Positions 5,837 through 13,107 of a stretch of DNA of 13,878 nucleotides are shown piece by piece. The notes below the pieces were generated by a model. The model ran no database searches and was not told the origin of the DNA. It saw nothing but the letters and a program-made list of their open reading frames with translations. How positions within the stretch are numbered: position 1 is the first letter of the stretch; every line of letters starts with the position of its first letter. Origin of the DNA: DRGT01 sp035685445 (GTDB taxonomy: Archaea > Thermoproteota > Nitrososphaeria > Nitrososphaerales > Nitrosopumilaceae). The stretch covers positions 1 to 13,878 of the forward strand of contig DASSAK010000040.1 in the NCBI GenBank assembly GCA_035685445.1. The letters are read 5' to 3'. Position numbers and translations under genes: made by a program.

Positions 5837-7959
5837 GAATAACAGAGCTAAATTTACCAAAATCAGCAAAAGACTTTCTTACAACTGAAGGATTTTCAAC
5901 ACTTTATCCACCTCAAGAAGATAGTGTAGAAGCAGGTCTTTTGAATGGAAAAAGCATTCTGGTATCAGCCCCAACTGCCAGTGGAAAAACTCTGATTGCT
6001 ATTTTAGCAATACTAAACTATCTTTCAAAAAACAAAGGTAAGGTAGTTTATCTTAGTCCACTTCGTGCATTAGCGGCTGAAAAATTTTCAGAGTTCAAAA
6101 AAATAGAAAAAATCCCATTTGGAAGAAAAATAAAAACGCAGATATCAACGGGAGATTTTGGATCAATTGATAAAACTCTTGATAAAAGCGATATTCTAAT
6201 TTTAACAAATGAAAAAATGGATTCGTTAATTCGTCATGGAGCAGAGTGGATAGACAACATTGGGTTAGTGATTGCAGATGAAGTACATTTAATCGGTGAT
6301 CAAGATAGAGGTCCAACACTAGAAATGGTTTTAACAAAACTCAAATTGCTACAATCAAGACCACAAATAGTTGCACTTAGTGCCACCATAACAAATGCAG
6401 ATGAGATATCAGAATGGCTTGATTGCTCTCTCGTGGAAAACAATTGGAGGCCAGTTCCTCTATCCGAAGGGGTTTACGATGGAGGAAATGTCACTATGTA
6501 TGATGGAAAAATATTTGAAGTGGAACCAACAATAAGAGGTCCACCTGTTGACTTAGGTGCAGAATCTGTAAAAGAGGGAGGCCAGTCATTACTTTTTGCA
6601 GAAACAAGAACACGTTCTGCATCACTTGCAACAAAAGCTGCGGATATAATTTCTAAATATTTGAAAAAATCTGAAAAAAATGAACTCGAAAATGTTTCTA
6701 AAAAGATTCTAGGGACAAATGAACACACCCAACTAGTAAAAACACTTGCAGAATTGGTAAAAAAAGGCGTTGCATTTCATCATGCAGGTTTAAATCAAAA
6801 TTGTAGAGAGACTATTGAAACTGAGTTCAGAAAAGGTACAATAAAGTTACTCTCATCAACTCCTACACTTGCAGCAGGTGTTAACCTACCAGCAAGAAGA
6901 GTTGTAATATCAAATATTGCAAGATATAATGCCAAAATTGGTGCCAATAGGCCAATTAGTGTTCTTGAATACAAACAACTTTGTGGAAGAGCAGGAAGAC
7001 CACAATATGATAATTATGGTGAAGCTATCATAGTTGGAAATTCTAACAGCTCTGAATTGATTGATTATTATGTAAAAGGTAAGCCAGAACCAATCGAATC
7101 TAAAATTACTGATGACAAATCATTAAGAATTCATGTCTTAAGCACCATTGTTACAACTCCTGGAATAAAAAAAGATGAAATCATAGATTTATTTTTACAG
7201 ACATTAGCTGGATTACAATCACGAAAATCTACAATAAAATTTGCAGTAGATATTGCACTACGATATTTGTTAGAAGGTAATTTTCTTATAAAAAAAGGTG
7301 ATAGGTATGTTGCGACAGAGTTTGGAAAAAAGGTTTCAAAACTTTACATTGATCCATTAACGGCTACGTTTTTTCGATCTGCGATTGAAAATGTTTCAAA
7401 AGAAAGAAAACATACTTTTGGATTTTTGCATATAGTTTCAGAGTCAGAGGAGTTTTTTCCAAAATTTGCCCTTAGAAACAAAGATTATGAAACAGTAAGT
7501 CTTTTGATTGAAAATCATGCTTCTGAGCTGATAGAACCTATTTCAGAGTATGATTGTTCAAGAAGCTTAATTGCTTTACAAGCATGGATTACTGAATCTT
7601 CAGAGATTTCTCTATCAGATAATCTCAAAATTGAGTCAGGTGACATGCATAGAATGGTAGAGACTGCAGATTGGCTATTTTATTGTGTTCGTGAGCTTGC
7701 AAAACAGCTTGAAAGAGTGGATCTTTTAGACGAATTGGATATTATTCGGACACGAATTAAGTATGGAATAAGAGAAGAATTGGTTGATTTAGTTAAAATT
7801 AAAGGGATTGGGCGAATTCGTGCTCGTAAGTTATACAAACACGGTATAAAGAACCTCGAGGATTTGTCAGCAATTCCGGTTAAAAAATTAGCAGAGATTG
7901 ATAAAATTGGTTCGACACTTGCAGATAACATCAAGTCGCAATTACGAAAAGGTAGGTAA
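5833..7959 (+). CDS. hel308: Hel308 superfamily 2 helicase (fork repair)
   Basis: A 708-residue, full-length Ski2-like 3'-5' helicase that acts on stalled forks and recombination intermediates. Motifs: Q-motif YPPQEDS (Q28), Walker A APTASGKT at 46-53, DEVH at 149-152, SAT at 183-185, motif IV-V region FHHAGL (315-320) and STPTLAAGVNLPAR (342-355), and motif VI QLCGRAGRPQYD at 382-393. The winged-helix and ratchet domains follow. The last 60 residues contain helix-hairpin-helix segments (VKIKGIGRIRARKLYKHGI and AEIDKIGSTLADNI), matching the autoinhibitory domain 5 with its RAR motif. The ATG lies in ATGA overlapping the mcm stop. Position directly behind mcm suggests co-expression with the replisome. 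It is distinguished from RecQ-type helicases by DEVH and the C-terminal HhH. Confidence 0.96.
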   Translation: MRITELNLPKSAKDFLTTEGFSTLYPPQEDSVEAGLLNGKSILVSAPTASGKTLIAILAILNYLSKNKGKVVYLSPLRALAAEKFSEFKKIEKIPFGRKIKTQISTGDFGSIDKTLDKSDILILTNEKMDSLIRHGAEWIDNIGLVIADEVHLIGDQDRGPTLEMVLTKLKLLQSRPQIVALSATITNADEISEWLDCSLVENNWRPVPLSEGVYDGGNVTMYDGKIFEVEPTIRGPPVDLGAESVKEGGQSLLFAETRTRSASLATKAADIISKYLKKSEKNELENVSKKILGTNEHTQLVKTLAELVKKGVAFHHAGLNQNCRETIETEFRKGTIKLLSSTPTLAAGVNLPARRVVISNIARYNAKIGANRPISVLEYKQLCGRAGRPQYDNYGEAIIVGNSNSSELIDYYVKGKPEPIESKITDDKSLRIHVLSTIVTTPGIKKDEIIDLFLQTLAGLQSRKSTIKFAVDIALRYLLEGNFLIKKGDRYVATEFGKKVSKLYIDPLTATFFRSAIENVSKERKHTFGFLHIVSESEEFFPKFALRNKDYETVSLLIENHASELIEPISEYDCSRSLIALQAWITESSEISLSDNLKIESGDMHRMVETADWLFYCVRELAKQLERVDLLDELDIIRTRIKYGIREELVDLVKIKGIGRIRARKLYKHGIKNLEDLSAIPVKKLAEIDKIGSTLADNIKSQLRKGR

Positions 7960-8952
7960 TTGGAGCAAGAAATCATTTCAGCAGTAATAACATCAGTTAT
8001 TGCATTCTTTGTAGTTTATTTAGTAACACCATTTTTGATAAAATATCTTTTAAATCAAAATCAGACTGTAAAAGATGTTTTTAAAAAAGGAAATGTCATG
8101 GTTGCAAGACCTGGTGGTCCTTCAATTATTGCTGGAATATTAGGGGCAGAATTTTCATTGTATGCATTTTTTCCAACAAATGAAATTATAGCTATTATTA
8201 TCACAACTTCACTTTGTTTTATCATTGGATTAATTGATGACAAAAAAGTTTTAGGCGGTTGGTTTAAACCAACAGCTCTTGCTGTAGCAGCTGTTCCGAT
8301 AATTTTATTGGGTGCCTATGATTCGGATCTAGCATTTCCATTATTTGGTGAAGTAAAAATCCCAGTGTTATATTTAGCAATCATAATAATAATGATAGTA
8401 ATTACTGGCAATACAGTCAATTCAATTGATGTCATGAATGGCGTAGCAAGTGGGTTTATGACAATAGCTGGATTTGCATTAACAGTATCCTTGTTTATTA
8501 CTCAAAATTATGAAATTGCCATAGCCAGTCTTCCATTGGGATTTGCATCTCTTGCTTTTTATAAATATCATAAATTTCCAAGTAAAATTTTTCCTGGAGA
8601 TTCAGGAGCTTTAACTCTTGGTGGGATGTATGGTACATTAGCAATTGTGGGTCATGTGGAAGTAATTGCAGCTGTAGCACTTTTGCCAGCAATAGTTAAT
8701 TCATTTTTGTTTTTAGCGAGTATGAAAAAAATTGTTGAACATAGAGAAATAAAAGCAAAACCAGTAGAAATTACTGAGGATTTCAAAATAAAATCATCTT
8801 CTGATAAAAAAGCACCTATTAGTCTAGTTAGATTAATCGTTAGTGCTCAACCACTATCAGAAAAACAGATAGGTTTAGTAATTTTTAAACTTGGATTATT
8901 TTCTGGGATTCTTGCTGTAATAACTTCATTTTTAATGGTAGTAAAGATATGA
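7960..8952 (+). CDS. Polyprenyl-phosphate sugar-1-phosphate transferase (GT4, MraY/WecA/Alg7-like)
   Basis: A 330-residue integral membrane enzyme with about ten transmembrane segments (approximately 5-27, 54-71, 75-92, 104-120, 133-150, 158-180, 184-200, 217-233, 235-254, 304-328). Family motifs are in order: RPGGPSI at 50-56, catalytic aspartates GLIDDKK at 90-96 (D93, D94), NSIDVMNG at 154-161 (the NxxNxxDG-type motif) and FPGDSG at 211-216 (D214). These enzymes transfer a sugar-1-phosphate from a UDP-sugar, commonly GlcNAc, onto dolichyl or undecaprenyl phosphate, the first step of lipid-linked glycan synthesis. An AglH-like role in N-glycosylation is the likeliest archaeal reading, but substrate is not determined. 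The TTG start follows the hel308 TAA directly (TAATTG), with GGTAGG at 7951-7956; there is no nearby alternative start. Confidence 0.88.
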   Translation: MEQEIISAVITSVIAFFVVYLVTPFLIKYLLNQNQTVKDVFKKGNVMVARPGGPSIIAGILGAEFSLYAFFPTNEIIAIIITTSLCFIIGLIDDKKVLGGWFKPTALAVAAVPIILLGAYDSDLAFPLFGEVKIPVLYLAIIIIMIVITGNTVNSIDVMNGVASGFMTIAGFALTVSLFITQNYEIAIASLPLGFASLAFYKYHKFPSKIFPGDSGALTLGGMYGTLAIVGHVEVIAAVALLPAIVNSFLFLASMKKIVEHREIKAKPVEITEDFKIKSSSDKKAPISLVRLIVSAQPLSEKQIGLVIFKLGLFSGILAVITSFLMVVKI

Positions 8953-9533
8953 TCAAGGTGGTTTTATTTGATCTAGATGGGACCTTGGTTCACATCCCTA
9001 CAAATTATAAAATTATTCAAGAAAAATTAAAAAATATTTTTCAAACAGATGAAAAATTTTCTCCTTTAATTAAATCAATCATTACAAAAGCTAATGGAGA
9101 TGAATCGAAGATTAACGAGGCATTTGAATTGATTTGTGAACAAGAAATAGCTGCAGTAGAAGATGTACAAGTTGTCCAAGGTATGAAAGATATTATAAAT
9201 TTTTTAAAAACAAAAGATTGTTTGGTATGTTTAGTAACTATGCAATGTAGAAAAGCAGCTACTAAAATTTTAAATGAGCTAAACATAATGGATTATTTTT
9301 CTAATATTGTTACACGGGATGAAAGTTATGATAGATTTGAGCAAATACAAAAAACTTTGGAAATAATGAAAATTAATTCTGATCAAGCTCTTGTTATTGG
9401 AGATACAGTTAATGATATGGAGTGTGCAAAAAAAGCTGGCTGTCAACATTTACTGTTAAGTACAAAATATGAAAATGATAATAATTTGAAAATTATAAAA
9501 AAATTAGCTGAAATTAAGGAAGTGATAAAGTAA
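8949..9533 (+). CDS. HAD-superfamily phosphatase-like hydrolase
   Basis: A 194-residue haloacid dehalogenase-like protein. Motif I is DLDGT at 8-12 (nucleophile D8, acid/base D10), motif II is T97 in CLVTMQ, and motif IV is GDTVND at 151-156 (D152, D156). A helical cap (about 15-80) makes it a type C1 enzyme, like phosphoglycolate phosphatases. The usual motif III lysine (often K-P) is not obvious; R123 or R129 in TRDESYDRF may take its place. The ATG overlaps the preceding transferase stop (ATGA), and its own stop overlaps the next ATG by one base (TAATG). Context suggests a sugar-phosphate or lipid-phosphate substrate in a glycan pathway, but specificity cannot be read from sequence. Generic phosphoglycolate phosphatase labels would be unsafe. 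Confidence 0.87.
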   Translation: MIKVVLFDLDGTLVHIPTNYKIIQEKLKNIFQTDEKFSPLIKSIITKANGDESKINEAFELICEQEIAAVEDVQVVQGMKDIINFLKTKDCLVCLVTMQCRKAATKILNELNIMDYFSNIVTRDESYDRFEQIQKTLEIMKINSDQALVIGDTVNDMECAKKAGCQHLLLSTKYENDNNLKIIKKLAEIKEVIK

Positions 9534-10594
9534 TGAAAAGAATTTTAGTAACAGGTTGTGGGGGAGCTGCTGCAGCAAATTTTGTAGCATCACTAAGAGC
9601 AGCTGATGAAGATTTTTTTATTATCGGAACTGATGTAAACAAATTTCATTTAGAACTTGCTGATGTTGATATTCGTTATATCTTACCTTCAGCATTAGAA
9701 CCAACATATTTAGAAAAACTTAATCAAGTAATTGAGAAAGAAAGGGTTGAATTTATCCATCCTCAACCTGATCCTGAAGTTTTATTTTTATCAAGAAATA
9801 GAGAACAGATTAAAACTCGCCTATTTCTTCCCGCAAAGCAAACTATTGAAACTTGTCAAAACAAGATGGGGCTTGTAGACCATCTTAGAAGAAGCCAGGT
9901 TCCAACTGCAGAATCATATATTATAGATAATGAAACTAATCTTTCAAAACATGTCAACAAATTGTTGGAAAATAATGAAAAAGTGTGGCTTCGTGCCATA
10001 AAGGGTGCTGGCGCAAGAGCAAGCCTTCCAATAAAAAATACAACTCATGGAAAGGTTTGGATTGATTATTGGAAGAGTATGAAGGGTATAGGTTATGGTG
10101 AATTTATGATAAGTGAGTTTCTTCCAGGAAAAGAATTTGCATTTCAGAGTATTTGGAAGGATGGTAAACTAATTACCTCACAGGCTCGTGAGAGAATAGA
10201 ATATCTTTTTGGTTATCTAACTCCAAGTGGACAAACTTCCTCACCATCAGTTGCTCGAACTGTTCACAGAGATGATGTGAATAAGATAGCAACAAAAGCA
10301 GTTTTATCATTAGATGAAAATGCCACAGGCATATTTTGTGTTGATTTGAAAGAAAACAAAGATGGGGTTCCATGCATTACAGAAATAAATGCAGGAAGAT
10401 TTTTTACAACTAGCAACTTTTTTTCTTCCGTGGGGTCTAACATGCCATCTTATTACATCAAAATGGCTTTCGATGAAGATCTTCCGAAATTATCTCAATA
10501 CAATCCTTTAGAAAAAGATCTTTATTGGATAAGGGGAATGGATATGGGATTTAAGCTTGTAAAAGAGAACCAGTTTTCATCTGAAGAATTATGA
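9533..10594 (+). CDS. ATP-grasp ligase (carbamoyl-phosphate-synthase-like/PylC-like), substrate unknown
   Basis: A 353-residue soluble ligase. The N-terminal pre-ATP-grasp domain (1-105) starts with a nucleotide-binding-like glycine-rich loop TGCGGAAAANF at 7-17. The ATP-grasp core follows: VWLRAIKGAGARAS at 151-164 (R154/K157 and the glycine-rich lid), SEFLPGKEFAF at 194-204 (E195), metal-binding DLKE at 271-274 and ITEINAGRFF at 282-291 (E284, N286). ATP-grasp enzymes form acyl-phosphates and couple a carboxylate to an amine or thiol. This subgroup includes PylC-like and unassigned surface-polysaccharide ligases. Packing between a HAD phosphatase and a small membrane protein, behind a lipid-linked sugar transferase, suggests modifying a carboxylated sugar or lipid (inference). 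It is not CarB, which is about three times longer. Confidence 0.85.
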   Translation: MKRILVTGCGGAAAANFVASLRAADEDFFIIGTDVNKFHLELADVDIRYILPSALEPTYLEKLNQVIEKERVEFIHPQPDPEVLFLSRNREQIKTRLFLPAKQTIETCQNKMGLVDHLRRSQVPTAESYIIDNETNLSKHVNKLLENNEKVWLRAIKGAGARASLPIKNTTHGKVWIDYWKSMKGIGYGEFMISEFLPGKEFAFQSIWKDGKLITSQARERIEYLFGYLTPSGQTSSPSVARTVHRDDVNKIATKAVLSLDENATGIFCVDLKENKDGVPCITEINAGRFFTTSNFFSSVGSNMPSYYIKMAFDEDLPKLSQYNPLEKDLYWIRGMDMGFKLVKENQFSSEEL

Positions 10595-10824
10595 TAGCAT
10601 TACCAATTTTCACTTTTGTTTTTGTAATGTGGGTATTGATGCTTATAGGTGGCGGAATACTTGTGCTCACCATAGCACCAATTTCTATTACTGGTTTTGG
10701 TGATTTTGATATGATTTTATCATCTGGATTAAAAGCAATTATTGCGATTATCCTAGTAATAATTTGGATAATAGTATTATCAAAAATGAAAAAAGCGATA
10801 TTTCATAGAATGTTAAAACTATAA
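10591..10824 (+). CDS. Small two-helix membrane protein
   Basis: A 77-residue hydrophobic protein with two predicted membrane helices at about residues 5-29 and 44-64, joined by a short loop with GFGDFD (36-41). A basic C-terminal tail (KMKKAIFHRMLKL) is likely cytoplasmic by the positive-inside rule. The ATG is in an ATGA overlap with the ATP-grasp stop, so it is probably translated by coupling. The stop is separated by only four bases from the stop of the convergent Trm112-like gene. I do not recognise the family. It might anchor or assist the neighbouring enzymes at the membrane, but that is only inferred from position. Confidence 0.7.
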   Translation: MIALPIFTFVFVMWVLMLIGGGILVLTIAPISITGFGDFDMILSSGLKAIIAIILVIIWIIVLSKMKKAIFHRMLKL

Positions 10825-10828
10825 AGCC

Positions 10829-11098
10829 TCAAATATGCCATGGAAGTGCATTATTGATAATTTTTTCGGGAAAAGTTTTTTTATTTTTTTCCAAAAATTC
10901 TAAATCTTTCTTTTTGTTCCTTAATTCATCTGGTAATAATACAGGAATTTCTTCTAAAATAGGATAAAATCGTGAACATTCTGAGCAATATAATACTCCT
11001 TCAATAACTACATCTTCGTTAGAGTTTGATTCAAAAATTTCAAGAGGAAAATGCTTATCGATAGGACATACTAGTATCTCCATCATTTTTTTCTTCAT
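10829..11098 (-). CDS. Trm112-family small zinc-binding protein
   Basis: An 89-residue protein with the Trm112-like layout: ILVCPID at 8-14, then LYCSECSRFYPILEEIPVLLPDE at 36-58 (C38, C41). Trm112 proteins are small scaffolds that activate partner methyltransferases acting on tRNA, rRNA or release factor; bacterial relatives are UPF0434/YcaR. The family usually has CPxC in the first knuckle, but here it reads C11-P-I-D14, so only three cysteines remain. The ATG at 11098 lies in ATGA with the upstream Gfo/Idh stop; ATGs at 11086 and 11083 are possible and would still keep the domain whole. It is the third gene of the minus-strand operon. A partner methyltransferase is not present in the window. 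Confidence 0.8.
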   Translation of the reverse strand: MKKKMMEILVCPIDKHFPLEIFESNSNEDVVIEGVLYCSECSRFYPILEEIPVLLPDELRNKKKDLEFLEKNKKTFPEKIINNALPWHI

Positions 11099-12030
11099 TT
11101 TAGATCCAGATAGATTGGCGTTCCTTTTTGACTTGATAAAAGTGTCGCTTCAGCAATTTTTGTCACATTTACTGCCTGCTCTGGTTTTACGATTAATTCT
11201 TTTTTCCCTTCAATAGAATCAAGAAAATTTTTAATTTCTAACAAAAGAGGTTCTTGTTTTTCATGTTTTGGCTTCTCAGTAGAATCTTTTGTTTCAACTA
11301 CAATTTCTTGGCTGAGAAAATCTGATGAAATTATTCCTTCGGTACATACAACATTAAAACGACGAATCTTTGTTGGAGTAATCCAGTTAGATGAAATTAT
11401 TGCTACTTTGTTGTCTTTGAATCCTAGCATTATGCTTGCAAAATCTTCATGTTCATGTTTTATTTTTCCAGCTTTTGCGAAAACCACCTCAGGTGTTTCA
11501 TCAAAAAGCCACATTGCAGTATCAATATCATGGACCGATGTATCATAGATGATCCCAACATCTTTAATGTGCAATGGCATTCTATTTTCACGATGAAATT
11601 CTAACATAACAGGATCACCATATTTTTTTGATTTAACAAAATTTTTCACAACATCAACAGCTGGATTAAATCTCTCTATAAAACCACATGAAAGAATAAT
11701 TTTATTTTTATTTGCAAGCTCTAGCAAATCTTCACCTTCTTCGGATAGATAGGTTAGTGGTTTCTCAACAAAGACATGTTTGTGAGATCTAATAAGTTGT
11801 GATGCTATTGATGAGTGTGTTGATGTAGGAGTACAAACAAAGGCAGCGTCAAATTCTTCTGAATTAAGTAAAGAATCAGTTGAATTGTAAGAATTAACAG
11901 AATATTTTTTTCCAAATTCATTACTTTTTTGCTTATCTTTATCACAGATTGCTGACAGAACCCCTAATTTTGAAAGAATTCTAGCATGGTTTTTTCCCCA
12001 ACCGCCGGTTCCAATCAATACAACTTTCAA
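11095..12030 (-). CDS. Gfo/Idh/MocA-family NAD(P)-dependent oxidoreductase
   Basis: A 311-residue dehydrogenase. The N-terminal Rossmann fold has GTGGWGKNH at 7-15 and acidic D30 at the end of the second strand, which favours NAD. FVCTPTSTH at 64-72 and VEKPL at 88-92 carry the family lysine K90. The C-terminal alpha/beta substrate domain has VHDIDTAMW at 166-174, with H167 and D168 as the probable catalytic and substrate residues. Family members oxidise or epimerise sugars and sugar nucleotides, including UDP-GlcNAc/GlcNAcA 3-dehydrogenases in glycan pathways; substrate here is unproven. The TTG start at 12030 directly abuts the TGA of the aminotransferase (TGATTG), and its own TGA overlaps the next ATG, so the three genes probably form one transcript. 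Confidence 0.9.
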   Translation of the reverse strand: MKVVLIGTGGWGKNHARILSKLGVLSAICDKDKQKSNEFGKKYSVNSYNSTDSLLNSEEFDAAFVCTPTSTHSSIASQLIRSHKHVFVEKPLTYLSEEGEDLLELANKNKIILSCGFIERFNPAVDVVKNFVKSKKYGDPVMLEFHRENRMPLHIKDVGIIYDTSVHDIDTAMWLFDETPEVVFAKAGKIKHEHEDFASIMLGFKDNKVAIISSNWITPTKIRRFNVVCTEGIISSDFLSQEIVVETKDSTEKPKHEKQEPLLLEIKNFLDSIEGKKELIVKPEQAVNVTKIAEATLLSSQKGTPIYLDLK

Positions 12031-12948
12031 TCAATACACCTTAGTTAACCAGTGAGAATATTTTTTGTTTTTATTCATTACTATATCAGTATATGACGTC
12101 ATTAGCAAGTTTGTAATTTTGCCAACTTTGGCATTTCCTATTTTTTTATGATTTATTTTGATGATTGGAGTAATTTCTGCTGCGGTTCCACTAAGAAAAA
12201 CCTCATCAGCAGAAAGCAGTTGCGGCTTTGTAATTTTTTTTATTGATGTCTTAAATCCTAAATCTTTAGAGAACTTTATGATAGAATCCCTTGTAATTCC
12301 TTTTAAGGCTGAAGATGAAATTGGCGGGGTAATGATTTCTCTATTTTTTACAATGAAAATATTTTCTCCCGGTGCCTCACTAACATTGTTGTACATATCT
12401 AAGAGAATCGCTTCATCGAATCGTTTTCTTTTGGCTTCTTGTGTGGCAATAATTGAATTAAGATAATTTCCTCCCATTTTGGCCTGAGTTGGTGTAGAAG
12501 CATCTGAAAATTTTTTCCATGAAGATATTCCTGCAGTGATTCCATTTTTGTTGAATAAATCACCAAAGGGAAACATGAATATTGCGAGATGTGTTGGAGC
12601 TTTTTTGGTTACGTGTAGATTGATGCCATATTCCCCTATGAAATAAAACGGTCTAATGTAACAAGATTTTTTCATGTTATTTTTTTTACAAATACTAATT
12701 ATTGCATTTTTTATTTTTTTATCTGAGTAATTTAATGAAATAGAATAAAATTTTCCAGAATTTCTAAATCGCTTAATGTGATCATCTAATCGAAAGATAA
12801 AGAGATTTTTAGAATTCCAATAAGCTCTAATTCCTTCAAAAATTGATGTTCCATAATGTATAGCATGAGTGGTAATGGGAACTTTGGCATTTTTTAAGAG
12901 GGTTAGTTTTCCATCATACCAAACATAATTTGAAAGAGGTAGCTTCAT
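12031..12948 (-). CDS. ilvE: Branched-chain amino acid aminotransferase (class IV)
   Basis: A 305-residue fold-type IV PLP enzyme that transfers amino groups between 2-oxoglutarate/glutamate and Leu, Ile or Val. Key signatures: HYGTSIFEGIRAY at 31-43, R60 in a position fitting PLP phosphate or substrate contacts, Schiff-base lysine K157 in AKMGGNYLNS, SEAPGENIF at 190-198 with E191, and SGTAAEITPI at 253-262. These match IlvE more closely than D-amino acid aminotransferase or ADC lyase. The ATG at 12948 lies 20-25 bp downstream of an AT-rich TATA element, consistent with a leaderless mRNA. A perfect 8-bp inverted repeat lies further upstream. It is the first gene of the operon; pairing with a Gfo/Idh dehydrogenase is unusual for pure amino acid metabolism. 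Confidence 0.92.
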   Translation of the reverse strand: MKLPLSNYVWYDGKLTLLKNAKVPITTHAIHYGTSIFEGIRAYWNSKNLFIFRLDDHIKRFRNSGKFYSISLNYSDKKIKNAIISICKKNNMKKSCYIRPFYFIGEYGINLHVTKKAPTHLAIFMFPFGDLFNKNGITAGISSWKKFSDASTPTQAKMGGNYLNSIIATQEAKRKRFDEAILLDMYNNVSEAPGENIFIVKNREIITPPISSSALKGITRDSIIKFSKDLGFKTSIKKITKPQLLSADEVFLSGTAAEITPIIKINHKKIGNAKVGKITNLLMTSYTDIVMNKNKKYSHWLTKVY

Positions 12949-12963
12949 AAAAAATCAACAAAA

Positions 12964-12977
12964 TTCATTATAATTAA
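12964..12977 (-). promoter_or_regulatory. TATA box of the ilvE operon
   Basis: On the minus strand TTAATTATAATG is centred about 22-24 bp upstream of the ilvE ATG at 12948. Its placement fits a transcript starting at or next to the start codon; no Shine-Dalgarno is seen. It is chosen by position and composition in an AT-rich region, so certainty is moderate. Confidence 0.55.
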
Positions 12978-12992
12978 TCTATTTGGGATTAA

Positions 12993-13013
12993 TTAGTCAT
13001 ATTCCATGACTAA
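12993..13013. repeat. Perfect 8-bp inverted repeat upstream of ilvE
   Basis: TTAGTCAT (12993-13000) and ATGACTAA (13006-13013) are exact reverse complements around ATTCC. The centre lies about 32 bp upstream of the ilvE TATA centre. It is placed like an archaeal activator or regulator site (for example Lrp/AsnC-type) rather than a terminator, since no T-run follows on either strand. Confidence 0.55.
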
Positions 13014-13041
13014 AACAAATTTTGCTTTTCATTATGTATTT

Positions 13042-13060
13042 AATATAGAAAATTTATATT
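13042..13060 (-). terminator. Possible A/T hairpin terminator of the 13108-13527 gene
   Basis: AATATA (13042-13047) and TATATT (13055-13060) form a short A/T stem 48-66 bases beyond the stop of the minus-strand gene. The minus-strand read-out here contains TTTT tracts. With no GC pairs this is weak support for termination, but nothing else in this 159-bp gap looks like a terminator. Confidence 0.25.
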
Positions 13061-13107
13061 CAAAATTCATTGGTTTGGTGTAGAGATTACTTCGTTATGT
13101 TTAGGAG

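Noticed and set aside
12158..12466. Plus-strand 102-codon frame opposite ilvE
   Set aside because: It is antisense to conserved class IV aminotransferase motifs and has no independent support.
13006..13083. 25-codon plus-strand frame starting in the inverted repeat
   Set aside because: Too short, no RBS or recognisable peptide; in AT-rich DNA such frames are frequent, and the ATG is part of the dyad.
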